Positions 44,642-53,679 of a DNA stretch of 64,000 bases are shown here, in pieces. Made by a program: the position numbers and the translations under genes. This DNA comes from Trichocoleus sp. FACHB-40. Its GTDB lineage: Bacteria > Cyanobacteriota > Cyanobacteriia > Cyanobacteriales > FACHB-T130. The notes under the pieces are model-generated. The model worked only from the letters and a program-made list of their open reading frames with translations. It did no database searches and had not been told where the DNA came from. Numbering within the stretch: the stretch's first letter is position 1; every line of letters begins with the position of its first letter. The DNA lies in assembly GCF_014695915.1 (NCBI RefSeq), contig NZ_JACJPF010000041.1, positions 1-64,000 of the forward strand, written 5' to 3'.

Positions 44642-44700
44642 CTCGTTACCCAGTTTACGCCCTCACGGAATGCGTTCCCAGGCGTAAGCTGGGTAACGAG
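44642..44700. repeat. Long member of the dispersed palindrome family
   Basis: CTCGTTACCCAGTTTACGCC and GGCGTAAGCTGGGTAACGAG are 20-base arms with one mismatch, around a 19-base loop that itself contains GCGTTCCCA. It lies between the kinase gene and the omp85 gene. Confidence 0.7.
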
Positions 44701-44717
44701 AAAACTCTTGAATTAAA

Positions 44718-47012
44718 TTAGAATCGTTGACCGATACCAAATTGCAGCCTACTGTCGCCTTGGTTATTGATGCCGAAGTCAGCCCGAATCAAGCCAATAG
44801 GTGAACTTAGACGGAGACCTGCTCCGTAGCCAAAGCCAGCCCCTGGCTTATCGCGCACTGTTCCCGGTTCTCCTGGGACTGTATCGCCAGAACCTAAGTC
44901 TGAGCCAAAGTCAGCGAATAAAACTCCCCCGACTGGCTGATAAATCGGGAAGCGATACTCGGCAGAGGCTAAGACAAAACTGCGACCGCTGGCGACATCA
45001 CCACTGCCGTAACCGCGTACAGAATTGATACCGCCAAGATTAAATGCTTCGTAGGGCGGCAGGTTGCCAATTGTTGTGCCTCCCTGTACGTTAAAGGCAA
45101 GCACTTCTGCGTTTTTGTTGCCGATGAGATTGACTGGGACGTACTGGCTGTAATTTGCTTGGAGACGGTTCATCAAAATATTGCCGTTACCGACTGGAAT
45201 TGACTGTTCCGTACTAAGACTGAGTACCGAACCTTTAGAGGGGTTAACAGGGTTGTCTCGGCGGTCTTGAATGACTCCAGCAGTCAGCGCCACTTTGTCA
45301 TCAATGCCATTTTCACTGTAGGAAAGACGATTGCCTAATTCATCGACTGGGGAGAGATTGCCATCGCGATCGCGTATGCTGGTGCGGGTGTAGTTCAATC
45401 CCACCGAACCCTGAAAATCACCCACTGGTCGCGTCACTGTCACGCCGCCGCCGAACCGTCCTTCCCTAACTTGATCTCCGTTTGGCAGCTTCACATCTTC
45501 ATTAAAGGTGGCGGAAAGCTCCCGTTGTCGAAAAGCATCGACGGAATATCCCAGGCGGTCGGGGTTGCTGGCGCGATAGGGACTGCTAAACTTACCGTCA
45601 AACTGTACGTCTCTGGGGCTTACCTGGAGATTCCCGCCTAGTTGTTGGTTGGTGCCGCCCAAATTGCGATCGTTGTAGCTAAGCGTACCGTAAAGACCGC
45701 TATTGTCGCTGTAGCCGCCGCCAACGTTGACAGAACGGGATTTACCCTCGGTTAGTTCGTAAGTGACATCCACTTTTCGGGGGTCGCCGTTGAGAGAAAC
45801 ATCGGCGTTCTCAAATAGTCCCAGCTGATACAGTTGTTGCAAGTCGCCTCTTGCCACATCCACGCGGAACGGTTGACCTGACTTTAGCTTGATCTCGCGC
45901 AGCAGGAAATCTTCTTTAGTACGCCCTTGAGTTGGATTACCTTCTTTGTCTACAAAGCGAATTTTGACATCGCCGACGATACCCTCGGCAACTTGAATTG
46001 CTAGCACTCCATTGCGACCCGGCTGCACAGCTATTACCTGCGCTAGTGTGTAACCATTTTTCTCATACCATTGTTTGATTTGTTGGACACCTTGGGTTAT
46101 TGCCGCTGGGCTGATGTTTGTCCCTATCTGGGATTTGAAGATGTCGTTGGCAACTGTTGGCGTGAGGACTTGCGCCCCAGAAAGTTGAACGCTTCGCACT
46201 ACCACTGGTGAAACCTGGAAGACTGCTCTCAATCCATTTTTCTCAGCATAAGTAGTCACATTAGCATCGGCAAATAGTCCGGTTTCCAAAATTGCTGCAA
46301 CATCTTTTTGCAGCTGACTTTGACTGGTATCTCCGCCGGGACGGGTGCTAATCGCATTTTGGGCAACTTGCTGCAATTCCCCTGTGACTCCCACCACTTG
46401 AACATCAGTTGCTGTGACTACCAAATCTGAGGAATTGACAGCGCGAGTTGGGGTAGCTCTTGGAGTCTGAGCTGTTGGTGTAAACTGAGGCGTGTTTATA
46501 GTTTCTGGTGCCGCAATTGCCCTAACTGGTGGTGTCGTGGCACTATTAACTGGGACAACGACTCTGTTACCATCTGCTGGTTTTGGAGTTGAAGTTGTTG
46601 CTACTGGTGTGGCAGTATTAACCGGGACAACTACCTTGGCATCTGCCAGTTTTTGGGTTGAAGTTGTTGCTACTGGCGTGGCAGTATTAACCGGGACAAC
46701 TACCTTGGCATCTGCCAGTTTTTGGGTTGAAGTTGTTGCTACTGGCGTGGCAGTATTAACCGGGACAACTACCTTGGCATCTGCCAGTTGTGGTGTGGCA
46801 CTATTAACCGGGACAACTGGGTTGGCATCTGCCAGTTTTTGGGTTGAAGTTGTTGCTACTGGTGTGGCACTATTAACCGGGACTACAAGGTTAGTGGCTT
46901 CCGCTTCTGGTGTTTGAGTTGGTGATGAGGTGTTACTGGCTAAAGCGTGGGAGCCTAAATCTGCGGCAGCTAGGACAGCTAAGGTATAAATGGCAAGGGA
47001 TGGTACGCGCAT
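44718..47012 (-). CDS. Omp85/BamA-type outer-membrane protein with POTRA domains
   Basis: A 764-residue protein with a signal peptide (LAIYTLAVLAAADLGSHALA). A repetitive Pro/Val/Thr linker occupies about residues 30-190. Three POTRA-like domains follow (about 195-430: VVTATDVQVVGVTGELQQVAQ; VVRSVQLSGAQVLTPTVANDIF; FLLREIKLKSGQPFRVDVARGDLQQLYQLGLFENADVSL). A 16-strand Omp85 barrel includes GGTTIGNLPPYEAFNLGGINSVRGYGSG, which carries the lid-loop VRGY motif, and the terminal aromatic RLQFGIGQRF. It assembles or inserts outer-membrane proteins. Three POTRA domains are typical for cyanobacteria. Confidence 0.94.
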   Translation of the reverse strand: MRVPSLAIYTLAVLAAADLGSHALASNTSSPTQTPEAEATNLVVPVNSATPVATTSTQKLADANPVVPVNSATPQLADAKVVVPVNTATPVATTSTQKLADAKVVVPVNTATPVATTSTQKLADAKVVVPVNTATPVATTSTPKPADGNRVVVPVNSATTPPVRAIAAPETINTPQFTPTAQTPRATPTRAVNSSDLVVTATDVQVVGVTGELQQVAQNAISTRPGGDTSQSQLQKDVAAILETGLFADANVTTYAEKNGLRAVFQVSPVVVRSVQLSGAQVLTPTVANDIFKSQIGTNISPAAITQGVQQIKQWYEKNGYTLAQVIAVQPGRNGVLAIQVAEGIVGDVKIRFVDKEGNPTQGRTKEDFLLREIKLKSGQPFRVDVARGDLQQLYQLGLFENADVSLNGDPRKVDVTYELTEGKSRSVNVGGGYSDNSGLYGTLSYNDRNLGGTNQQLGGNLQVSPRDVQFDGKFSSPYRASNPDRLGYSVDAFRQRELSATFNEDVKLPNGDQVREGRFGGGVTVTRPVGDFQGSVGLNYTRTSIRDRDGNLSPVDELGNRLSYSENGIDDKVALTAGVIQDRRDNPVNPSKGSVLSLSTEQSIPVGNGNILMNRLQANYSQYVPVNLIGNKNAEVLAFNVQGGTTIGNLPPYEAFNLGGINSVRGYGSGDVASGRSFVLASAEYRFPIYQPVGGVLFADFGSDLGSGDTVPGEPGTVRDKPGAGFGYGAGLRLSSPIGLIRADFGINNQGDSRLQFGIGQRF
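46603..46880 (-). repeat. 69-bp minisatellite in the omp85 linker
   Basis: Near-identical 69-bp units (46603-46671, 46672-46740, then truncated and complete copies to 46880) encode LADAKVVVPVNTATPVATTSTQK-type repeats of 23 residues. The period is a multiple of three, so copy-number changes keep the frame. Confidence 0.85.
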
Positions 47013-47297
47013 ATTCTAAAAAATTGAATTTTGTAGAGGCATTGCCGAAAATACCTAAGAAGGAATATTTTCTGCTAAGACAGGATAATGGTTTATCGCT
47101 TAAGTAGCTTTGTTGAAGAAAGACCCTTGCTTTTGCTCTCAGGTTCCAAGGTGCTGATTTGGGATTTGGGACTTGCACTAGGTTTTTAGAACCCCGCCAC
47201 GCCCGTCGCTGGCTCCCCAACTTCCTCCCCGCAATCGAGAGAGGGGGCTAAAAAATATCAAAAGTTTAAAATATAACATCCGTGGAGGAGGTATTTG

Positions 47298-48584
47298 ATG
47301 AGGATATTATGCCTGAGTAATGGTCATGGAGAGGATGCGATCGCTTGTGCGATTTTGCAACAACTCCAGCAACAGTCTGATTCTCTAGAATTAGCTGCTT
47401 TACCATTAGTGGGCGATGGACGCGCCTACGCCCAGTTGGATATCCCCATCATTGGCAAGGTGCAAACGATGCCCTCCGGTGGCTTTATATACATGGATGG
47501 GCGGCAATTGGCGCGAGATGTCAAAGGCGGTTTGCTGCAACTTACTCTCGCCCAGTACCAAGCAATTCGCCGTTCTTGCAAACGCGGTGGAGCAATCTTG
47601 GCGGTAGGAGACATTGTACCCCTGCTTTTTGCCTGGTTGAGTGGCGTTCCTTACGCTTTTGTCGGCACCGCTAAGTCAGAATACTATTTGCGAGATGAAG
47701 CTGGGCCATTGCCGCGTCGGTCGCGGCGAGAACGTTGGGAAGGTTGGTCGGGTTCTGTATACTTGCCTTGGGAGCGTTGGCTAATGAGTCGTCGGCGCTG
47801 CAAGGCGGTTTTTCCCAGAGATGGACTGACAACCGAGACTTTGCAAAAGTTCTCTATCCCTGCTTTGGATTTGGGGAACCCGATGATGGACGGTTTGGAA
47901 CCTTCTAGACGACCATCGGTATTTTATGCCTCAGATATTGAACTGCAAGAAACTAAGCGATCGCTTATTATTACTCTTCTCCCAGGTTCCAGACCACCAG
48001 AAGCTTACGCGAATTGGCAGCAAATTCTTCAGTCTTGCCTTAGCTTAATGAAGGCGTTTTTACCTCGTCCGGTGATGTTTTTAGGCGCAATATCACCAGG
48101 ATTAAATTTAGAACCGCTGCGTCAAAGTTTGGAATTACAAGGCTGGCACGAGCCAAATGATGAAGGCGGTATAGACACTTCATCGTTTACTGTTCATCCA
48201 TCTGAAGTTGTATTTAAAAAAGAAAATGGCACTGTAATTCTTACCCAAGATGCTTATAACGATTGCTTGCATCAGGGAGATTTAGCGATCGCTATGGCTG
48301 GTACAGCTACAGAACAGTTTGTCGGTTTGGGGAAACCTGCGATCGCCCTTCCCGGTAATGGCCCACAATTTACCCCAGCCTTTGCCGAAGCTCAATCTCG
48401 TCTTTTAGGGCCATCGTTAATTCTAGTTGACCAGCCAGCTAAAGTTGCCCATGTCGTACAGCAGGTACTACGCGACCCCGACCGACTGCAACTAATTGCT
48501 GAAAATGGTCTTCGCCGCATGGGAGAATCAGGTGCTGCGCGCCGCATTGCCTCCTGTCTGCTAGAGCGTTTGGGAAGAAGATGA
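47298..48584 (+). CDS. Lipid-A-disaccharide synthase-related glycosyltransferase
   Basis: A 428-residue protein starting at ATG 47298 with GGAGGAG upstream. The opening RILCLSNGHGEDAIACAILQQL, LPLVGDGRAYAQLDIPIIG, GAILAVGDIVPLLFAWLSGVPYAFVGTAKSEYYLRDE and the C-terminal LAIAMAGTATEQFVGLGKPAIALPGNGPQFTPAFAEAQSRLLG match the LpxB-related family conserved in cyanobacteria and plastids. It has the GT-B fold, with the HGED loop in the acceptor site and the A(G)TATEQ donor-site motif. The true substrate is not established for this subgroup. Confidence 0.9.
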   Translation: MRILCLSNGHGEDAIACAILQQLQQQSDSLELAALPLVGDGRAYAQLDIPIIGKVQTMPSGGFIYMDGRQLARDVKGGLLQLTLAQYQAIRRSCKRGGAILAVGDIVPLLFAWLSGVPYAFVGTAKSEYYLRDEAGPLPRRSRRERWEGWSGSVYLPWERWLMSRRRCKAVFPRDGLTTETLQKFSIPALDLGNPMMDGLEPSRRPSVFYASDIELQETKRSLIITLLPGSRPPEAYANWQQILQSCLSLMKAFLPRPVMFLGAISPGLNLEPLRQSLELQGWHEPNDEGGIDTSSFTVHPSEVVFKKENGTVILTQDAYNDCLHQGDLAIAMAGTATEQFVGLGKPAIALPGNGPQFTPAFAEAQSRLLGPSLILVDQPAKVAHVVQQVLRDPDRLQLIAENGLRRMGESGAARRIASCLLERLGRR

Positions 48585-48806
48585 TCGGGCATTTTGTATT
48601 TTATTATGCAAGAGAGTAGCTGTAGGTATTACCATCTTTATAGAGGCAACTTGTTTTTGCTTTCAAACCGTGGGAAATTCTCTGAACCCATCTCAGGCTT
48701 ATGACTTATCTCCTAAGAGGCAATTTTAGAATTAATTGCCCACCTTTGCCAATAAACAGATTGTTTTGGTTCAACTAAGCAGTTGATTATTGAGGTATCA
48801 AAATCC

Positions 48807-49214
48807 ATGTATAAAATTGGTGTATTGGATGATGATGAAACCTGGTGTTTGATAATCGAGCGCTTTTTAAGTAAAGAATTTGAAGTTTTTACCTATAAAA
48901 GGGTATTTACTTTTTTACAAGAAGTAAATCAATATGATTTAGTAATCGTGGATTTTTCTATCCCTCCTGCCCAATATGAAAAAGGGATGGATGGTTGCGA
49001 AATAATCATGCACGTTAAAAAAACTCTTCCTAACCCTCCTTTATTAGTTTTAGTAACAGGATTTCTAAGCGCTACTAACTTAGAAGTGGGTCGAGAAATT
49101 TGTCCGGAAGCCGATGCTTTTATCGCCAAGGATGCCGGAATAGATGCAATTTCAAAAGAAATCAAACGCCTCCTTGCTTCTAAAGAAAAAGAAAATAACC
49201 CTCTAGCAGGATGA
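48807..49214 (+). CDS. Stand-alone receiver-domain protein
   Basis: A 135-residue receiver, starting at MYKIGVLDDDETW (ATG 48807). Acidic residues D8-D10, phospho-acceptor D49 (LVIVDFSIPP) and the conserved Thr in LVLVTGF are present. The Lys is in AFIAKDAG, a divergent ending compared with the usual K-P. The insertion PPAQYEKGMDGCE lengthens the loop after D49. There is no output domain and no adjacent kinase, so signalling is through a partner. Confidence 0.87.
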   Translation: MYKIGVLDDDETWCLIIERFLSKEFEVFTYKRVFTFLQEVNQYDLVIVDFSIPPAQYEKGMDGCEIIMHVKKTLPNPPLLVLVTGFLSATNLEVGREICPEADAFIAKDAGIDAISKEIKRLLASKEKENNPLAG

Positions 49215-49251
49215 GCCACCCGCCGGCTTGGGTAGAGGCTAAATAATTATT

Positions 49252-49358
49252 GTTGTCCGTTAGCGTTTGAAGGTTTGAAGGTTGGAAAGTTATTAGATTA
49301 CCTCTAGTTAACGTTTCAACTTTCCAACTTTCTAACTTGACAACTCTTGGCGGACAAC
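49252..49358. repeat. Long imperfect inverted repeat
   Basis: GTTGTCCG near 49252 and CGGACAAC at 49351-49358 enclose nested arms GGTTGGAAAGTT and AACTTTCCAAC. It lies between convergent genes and may end both transcripts. Confidence 0.5.
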
Positions 49359-49410
49359 GGACAAAAAAACGAGCAATTGATATTGCAATTTAAAAACGTG
49401 AAAGCGCTGC

Positions 49411-50136
49411 TTAGGTGTTCTTGACCAATACCCCAGCTTCTCGCTGGATCGGGAGAACATCTAAAATATCAGTTTGGGCGCAATATTTAAGGTCTTCGAG
49501 ACAGTCCAGACGTAGAAGTCGTTGCCCGTGGCTGGCATGGTGGAACAATTCTAGTAAATTGTCCTGCCACTGGCGATAAAGAGCGATCGCGCCAAACACT
49601 TCATCATTTCCCATGTCTACATTTACTTTGTCTGCAAGGGCAGAAGCGATCGCGCCAGCACACACCGTATCCTCTAGGGAAAAACTGCCTTCCCAACCAG
49701 AACCCAACAACCATACATTCTCTGGTTGCCGATCCAGAAGATACTGCACTGCTGCTTGACGATTTATCAAGGCAGCCGCCAGAACAACAGGAGATTCTTG
49801 CACTCGTTGCAAGGCGCGGGTACCATTCGTGGTACTGATAAATAACCGCCGTCCCTGTACCCGTTCTGGGGTGCAATCAAGCGGAGAGTTGCCCAAATCG
49901 CAGCCAGTTACCTTAGCGCCACCTCGTTCTCCAGCACGCAGCCGCAGATCCGGCTGCCACTCTTCGCTGAAGAGCATCAATTTTTCCATATCGCTGAAGA
50001 CTTGGACAGCCTCGGCACCAGCGTTTAGCGCTGTAGCAATGGTAGTGGTGGCACGGAGCACATCGATAGCGATCGCGCAGTCGGGAACACTATCCGGGGG
50101 CGTGAGTTCAGGGGTATGGTAAACAAATAATCTCAC
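49411..50136 (-). CDS. comB: 2-phosphosulfolactate phosphatase family protein (ComB)
   Basis: A 241-residue ComB-family phosphatase: [78 protein letters not shown], then a C-terminal helix bundle. The Asp, Arg and Cys residues of these blocks form the Mg-dependent active site. In archaea ComB makes sulfolactate for coenzyme M. In cyanobacteria, which lack that pathway, the substrate is uncertain. The gene is monocistronic. Confidence 0.92.
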   Translation of the reverse strand: MRLFVYHTPELTPPDSVPDCAIAIDVLRATTTIATALNAGAEAVQVFSDMEKLMLFSEEWQPDLRLRAGERGGAKVTGCDLGNSPLDCTPERVQGRRLFISTTNGTRALQRVQESPVVLAAALINRQAAVQYLLDRQPENVWLLGSGWEGSFSLEDTVCAGAIASALADKVNVDMGNDEVFGAIALYRQWQDNLLELFHHASHGQRLLRLDCLEDLKYCAQTDILDVLPIQREAGVLVKNT

Positions 50137-50373
50137 AAGCTAACTACACCTACAACGAAAGCTGCCGAGTAACATCTTACCTTTATCAGTGTCACTCAAT
50201 AGCAACGCTCATGCTAAGGCGTTGCACCTATCCCTTGGCAACATCTAGCTATTATTTATTGAGCCTCGGTTTTTATGCTTGTTTTTCAGGCTATTTGCGT
50301 TATTTAATATTATTCTTAAACCCTATTCCTGTTAATTTTGCCGATCTAGCTTTAAATATTTTGTCTTCTCAAT

Positions 50374-50880
50374 TTAGGTAGCCGAAAGTCTCGCCAAAGC
50401 TTCCTTCATTGCTGGTGGCAACTGGCGCATAATCTTACCCTTGTCCCGGTCAACGACTACCAAAGTAACTCGCGCCGTAGCAAATAGAGTTTGTCCATCG
50501 GTAGATTGAATTTTGTAATCCCAATTAATTCGTACACCCTCGATTTCTGCCATCCGCGCCCTGACCACAGCCGTCATTCCCATCTGAATCGGTCGGTGGT
50601 AGCGCAAAGAAAGATCGACAACTGGCATATCGCATCCCAAGGCTACCAGCTCGGAAAAGTTGATGCCAATTGAGCGCAAGCATTCCACCCGTGCTTCTTC
50701 CAACCAAGCAATATAGGAACCATGCCAGACAATGCCAGCATAATCAGTGTGGTGAGGTTGCGCCCTTACTGGATATTCAAACCAGTTCTCAGTCGTTGCT
50801 GTCAGAGACAGGTTTTCGATAGCCCCCGTGGGTGGCAGTGATGGTGTTTGTGGTTCTTCTGACACGTTGCCAATCTTCAC
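50374..50880 (-). CDS. Hotdog-fold acyl-CoA thioesterase (4HBT/YbgC-like)
   Basis: A 168-residue hotdog protein with the 4HBT signature FEYPVRAQPHHTDYAGIVWHGSYIAWLEEAR; the Asp of HTDYAG is the catalytic residue. It is followed by VVDLSLRYHRPIQMGMTAVV and ATARVTLVVVD. About 30 extra N-terminal residues are polar. Relatives include the DHNA-CoA thioesterase of phylloquinone synthesis, which cyanobacteria need. The N-terminal extension makes that assignment uncertain, so a general acyl-CoA thioesterase is safer. Confidence 0.87.
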   Translation of the reverse strand: MKIGNVSEEPQTPSLPPTGAIENLSLTATTENWFEYPVRAQPHHTDYAGIVWHGSYIAWLEEARVECLRSIGINFSELVALGCDMPVVDLSLRYHRPIQMGMTAVVRARMAEIEGVRINWDYKIQSTDGQTLFATARVTLVVVDRDKGKIMRQLPPAMKEALARLSAT

Positions 50881-51233
50881 TCAATACACGATCTGGATTT
50901 TAACAGAGTCATCGGGAAGTTCCTACTTGCAGAATTGGCAGTACAAGTGGGGATGATTCGTTGGCTTTTTTACTAAGGGGGTGGGAGAGGGGTGAGAAAT
51001 GTGTAGGGTTGATGCCTTAGCAAAATTGGAATATTTGACAACCCACAATAGCAATATCCAGCTAAAGACGGAAATCTGCTTTTTGAACTAGCCCCATACC
51101 GAAGGCCGTGATACCTTTAAAAATGGTGCGAGCGTCCTGTAACAACAGGACGAAAAGAAAACCTCTGGCGGAAACTCGACATCTTCTAAAAGCCGAGTGT
51201 AAAGATTATAGATATTTAGGATACAATCCTATA

Positions 51234-52478
51234 ATGAGAATCGTCCGCCAGTATCGAGTGCGCCCAACTCAACACCAGTTAGTTACAATGAAGGAGTGGA
51301 TAGGAGCGCTCAGATGGCAGTGCAATTATCGGTTAGCTGAAGGCTTTAAGTGGTGGAAGCAAAACCGTTGTAAAATTGGCGGCGATGACACAAGCAGTTG
51401 TGCGATCGCACCGCTAAAAAACAGTCCAAACTACTACATCCAAAAGCGCCACTTTAAAAAAACCAACGAGTTATTCCCATTCTATAAAAACATTTTTTTT
51501 CATTGGTTACAAAACTGCGTTGAGCAGGTGGCAATCCCTCGATACAATCGGAAAGCCCAGAACCAAATTGAGCGATTACAGCCTCAGTTGTATCGCCATC
51601 AGGGCAGTAAGCATCAAGTTAAAATCCAACAACTTGAATTGGCACCTGTAAAGCTGGCTTCCCAACGTCAAAATTTTCGCTCCCAAACTGCTAAGTGGCT
51701 GTTGAAGCAATTGATGGTTGTTGATAAAGACTTGAATACCAAAAAACTCGCTCCAAGCAAATTGACATTTGTTACTGGTGCGGTAGAGGAGCAATTCTTA
51801 TCTATCGTAGCGATCGCAACTGCGGTGGAGAGCAACTTACCATTTGAATGCTTGAATGCGGCAGGGGAGAATTGCCTATCGGCGATACATCAAAAAGATT
51901 TTGGCGGCGATGCGGTTTTCAAGCCGCAGGCTGACAGATGGTATTTCTGTCCTAATTGCGGACAGGATCTCGAAGGAGATGAAAGCGCAGTTAGGAACAT
52001 GGAAAAAAAAGCGGTGGGCATCTTGTCTGGAGGTCGGATCGGGAGAGAAAAAAAAGCTCCCGTTGAGGGAGCATCCCTGTTTTGGAAAAACGCCCGCCGA
52101 CTAAAGGATACTGTTGGTCAATTCCCGAAAGGGCAAACCCTTCCCCGAAACAGGGAGGGGGTTGCAGGCTCCCCCTTCCGAGAACAAAAATTCTTCCCCC
52201 TCTTATACAGAGGGGACTGGGGGATGGGGTTGTCTGACGCTAACAGTATCTTAAAGTCGTGGCTCTCGCGTCTAAGCCTGCTTTTGCGGGCTTTAGGTAA
52301 ACCTGGGTCGGCAGGCTTAGACGCGAGAGCATCAAGGCAAAAAAGCCTGTGGGTATGTATGCAAAATTGGGATGCAGCCCTTGTTGAAACGAAAAACCCC
52401 AAAATAACCCGTCAGCTTCAGCAGGGGGATATGTCACCGAAAATCGGGTTAAGTCGTCCGCTAAGCAATTTTGTTTAA
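51234..52478 (+). pseudogene. Decayed TnpB (IS200/IS605 OrfB)
   Basis: Residues from MRIVRQYRVRPTQHQL and LVTMKEWIGALRWQCNYRL match the start of TnpB proteins. IPRYNRKAQNQIERLQPQLYRHQGSKH then VKLASQRQNFRSQTAKWLL matches the central RuvC-proximal region. YFCPNCGQDLEGDESAVRNM matches the second zinc half and RuvC-III. The first RuvC Asp block and the start of the zinc ribbon are missing. The middle EDLNV block, normally with the catalytic Glu, reads DKDLNTKK. After about 52040 the frame runs into intergenic hairpins and repeats. It cannot be an active RNA-guided nuclease. Confidence 0.75.
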
Positions 52479-52504
52479 AAATCAGAGTCTGGAGGTATCT
52501 TTCC

Positions 52505-53047
52505 ATGTCAATTCGTCTATATGTAGGCAATCTGCCCAAAGAAGAAGTAGACCGTCAAGAGTTACAAACGATGTTTGGGGAAATGAGTGATTCCGTTTCC
52601 ACCAAAGTGATTAAAGACCGTAAAACTGGTAAATGCCGAGGGTTTGCTTTTGTAACCGTGAAAACGGATGAACTGGCTGATGAAATTATTGAAAAGTTCA
52701 ACGGTCAGATGTTCAAAGAAAGCCCTTTGAAAATAGAAAAGGCATTGCCGAGAGCTAAGGGTGAAGGGGAAGAGGAGGCTCCCCGTCCCCCAGCTCCAGC
52801 TCCCATTAAAGACAGCAACAAAGCCAGCGGTGGTGGCGAGCGTAGCGGTGGTGGCGAGCGTACTGAGCGGACCAGCGATCGCCCAAGCGGCGGCGGCGGC
52901 GGTCGTCGTGGCGGCAGCAAGAAGTCTCGACGCTCCGATAATGCTGCTGTTAATGTTAATCCTGATTCGGACGCTTTTCAACCAGATCCCCGCTGGGCTG
53001 GGGAATTGGCAAAGCTGAAGGAACTTTTGGCTGCACAAAGCAATTAG
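52505..53047 (+). CDS. RRM-type RNA-binding protein with glycine-rich tail
   Basis: A 180-residue protein. Residues 3-80 form one RRM, with RNP2 LYVGNL and RNP1 KCRGFAFV. The tail from residue 85 is rich in E, P, G, R and S (GGGERSGGGERTERTSDRPSGGGG). It ends with a short helix, PRWAGELAKLKELLAAQSN. Cyanobacterial proteins of this class bind mRNA or participate in cold response and mRNA localisation near thylakoids. The Gly-rich tail puts it in the cold-inducible group. A 21-bp terminator hairpin follows. Confidence 0.93.
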   Translation: MSIRLYVGNLPKEEVDRQELQTMFGEMSDSVSTKVIKDRKTGKCRGFAFVTVKTDELADEIIEKFNGQMFKESPLKIEKALPRAKGEGEEEAPRPPAPAPIKDSNKASGGGERSGGGERTERTSDRPSGGGGGRRGGSKKSRRSDNAAVNVNPDSDAFQPDPRWAGELAKLKELLAAQSN

Positions 53048-53066
53048 CCATTAGTCACCAAAAACT

Positions 53067-53118
53067 TGTAAGGTGGGCAATTTGTTAGGTTTTAACAAAT
53101 TGCCCACCTTACAGTTTT
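53067..53118 (+). terminator. 21-bp perfect terminator of the RRM gene
   Basis: The arm at 53067-53087 (TGTAAGGTGGGCAATTTGTT and one more base) is perfectly inverted at 53093-53113 around a GGTTT loop. GTTTTT follows. It may also serve the convergent gene. Confidence 0.85.
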
Positions 53119-53140
53119 TAAACCTGCAAACGCCAACAGA

Positions 53141-53563
53141 CTACTGAGTAATTGGAACTTGCAACCAGTCTTGCAGGTGGTGTTGTAACTGCAATGCAAA
53201 TTCTGGTCGCTGGTTAAAATGTTCGGTACGAACGGGCTTGCGATCGCTATCCAGAGTCCAGCCGTAATCGCTGCTTAAGCGTAATTTGCCCTGCCAGTCA
53301 GCAACTGAGACAATTAGCGCACTGGCAGGGCTATTGTCTATTCCTTGAACCCGAAACACGTAGTTAAAGGTATTCTGGCTGGCGGCTGCAACCGTGGAAG
53401 GCTGACCGCATTTTAGAGCAAGACGCGATCGCACTTGCTCTGTTAGGTCTGGTTTCTCTAAATCTAAGAGAGTTTTTACTGCTAAGGTCAGAGCAAAATA
53501 AAATTCTTCAACAGGAACAAATTCAAGCTGCATACACACAATATCGGTTGTAACCGTTTGCAT
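53141..53563 (-). CDS. Conserved-looking hypothetical protein
   Basis: A 140-residue soluble protein with no recognised domain. It alternates short helices and strands (EEFYFALTLAVKTLLDLEKPD; FNYVFRVQGIDNSPASALIVSVADWQGKLRLSSDYGWTLDSDRKP; FALQLQHHLQDWL). An internal Met at residue 11 (MQLEFVPVEEF) is an equally possible start. It lies between the RRM gene, with which it is convergent, and an EAL protein gene 116 bp upstream on the same strand. Coding is supported by regular composition and no overlap. Confidence 0.65.
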   Translation of the reverse strand: MQTVTTDIVCMQLEFVPVEEFYFALTLAVKTLLDLEKPDLTEQVRSRLALKCGQPSTVAAASQNTFNYVFRVQGIDNSPASALIVSVADWQGKLRLSSDYGWTLDSDRKPVRTEHFNQRPEFALQLQHHLQDWLQVPITQ

Positions 53564-53679
53564 CTTACCGAAAAAATGGGTCTAAAGCGCCGCACTTTTA
53601 GGGACGTTCGACGAGTTAAAAGCTGCAATTGGTGTTTGAGTCTAGAATCCCCTGATGTTTACGCCGGAGAGTGTCAAAA

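Noticed and set aside
46603-46880. Possible CRISPR or integron-like repeats
   Set aside because: Contiguous in-frame 69-bp units without unique spacers inside omp85.
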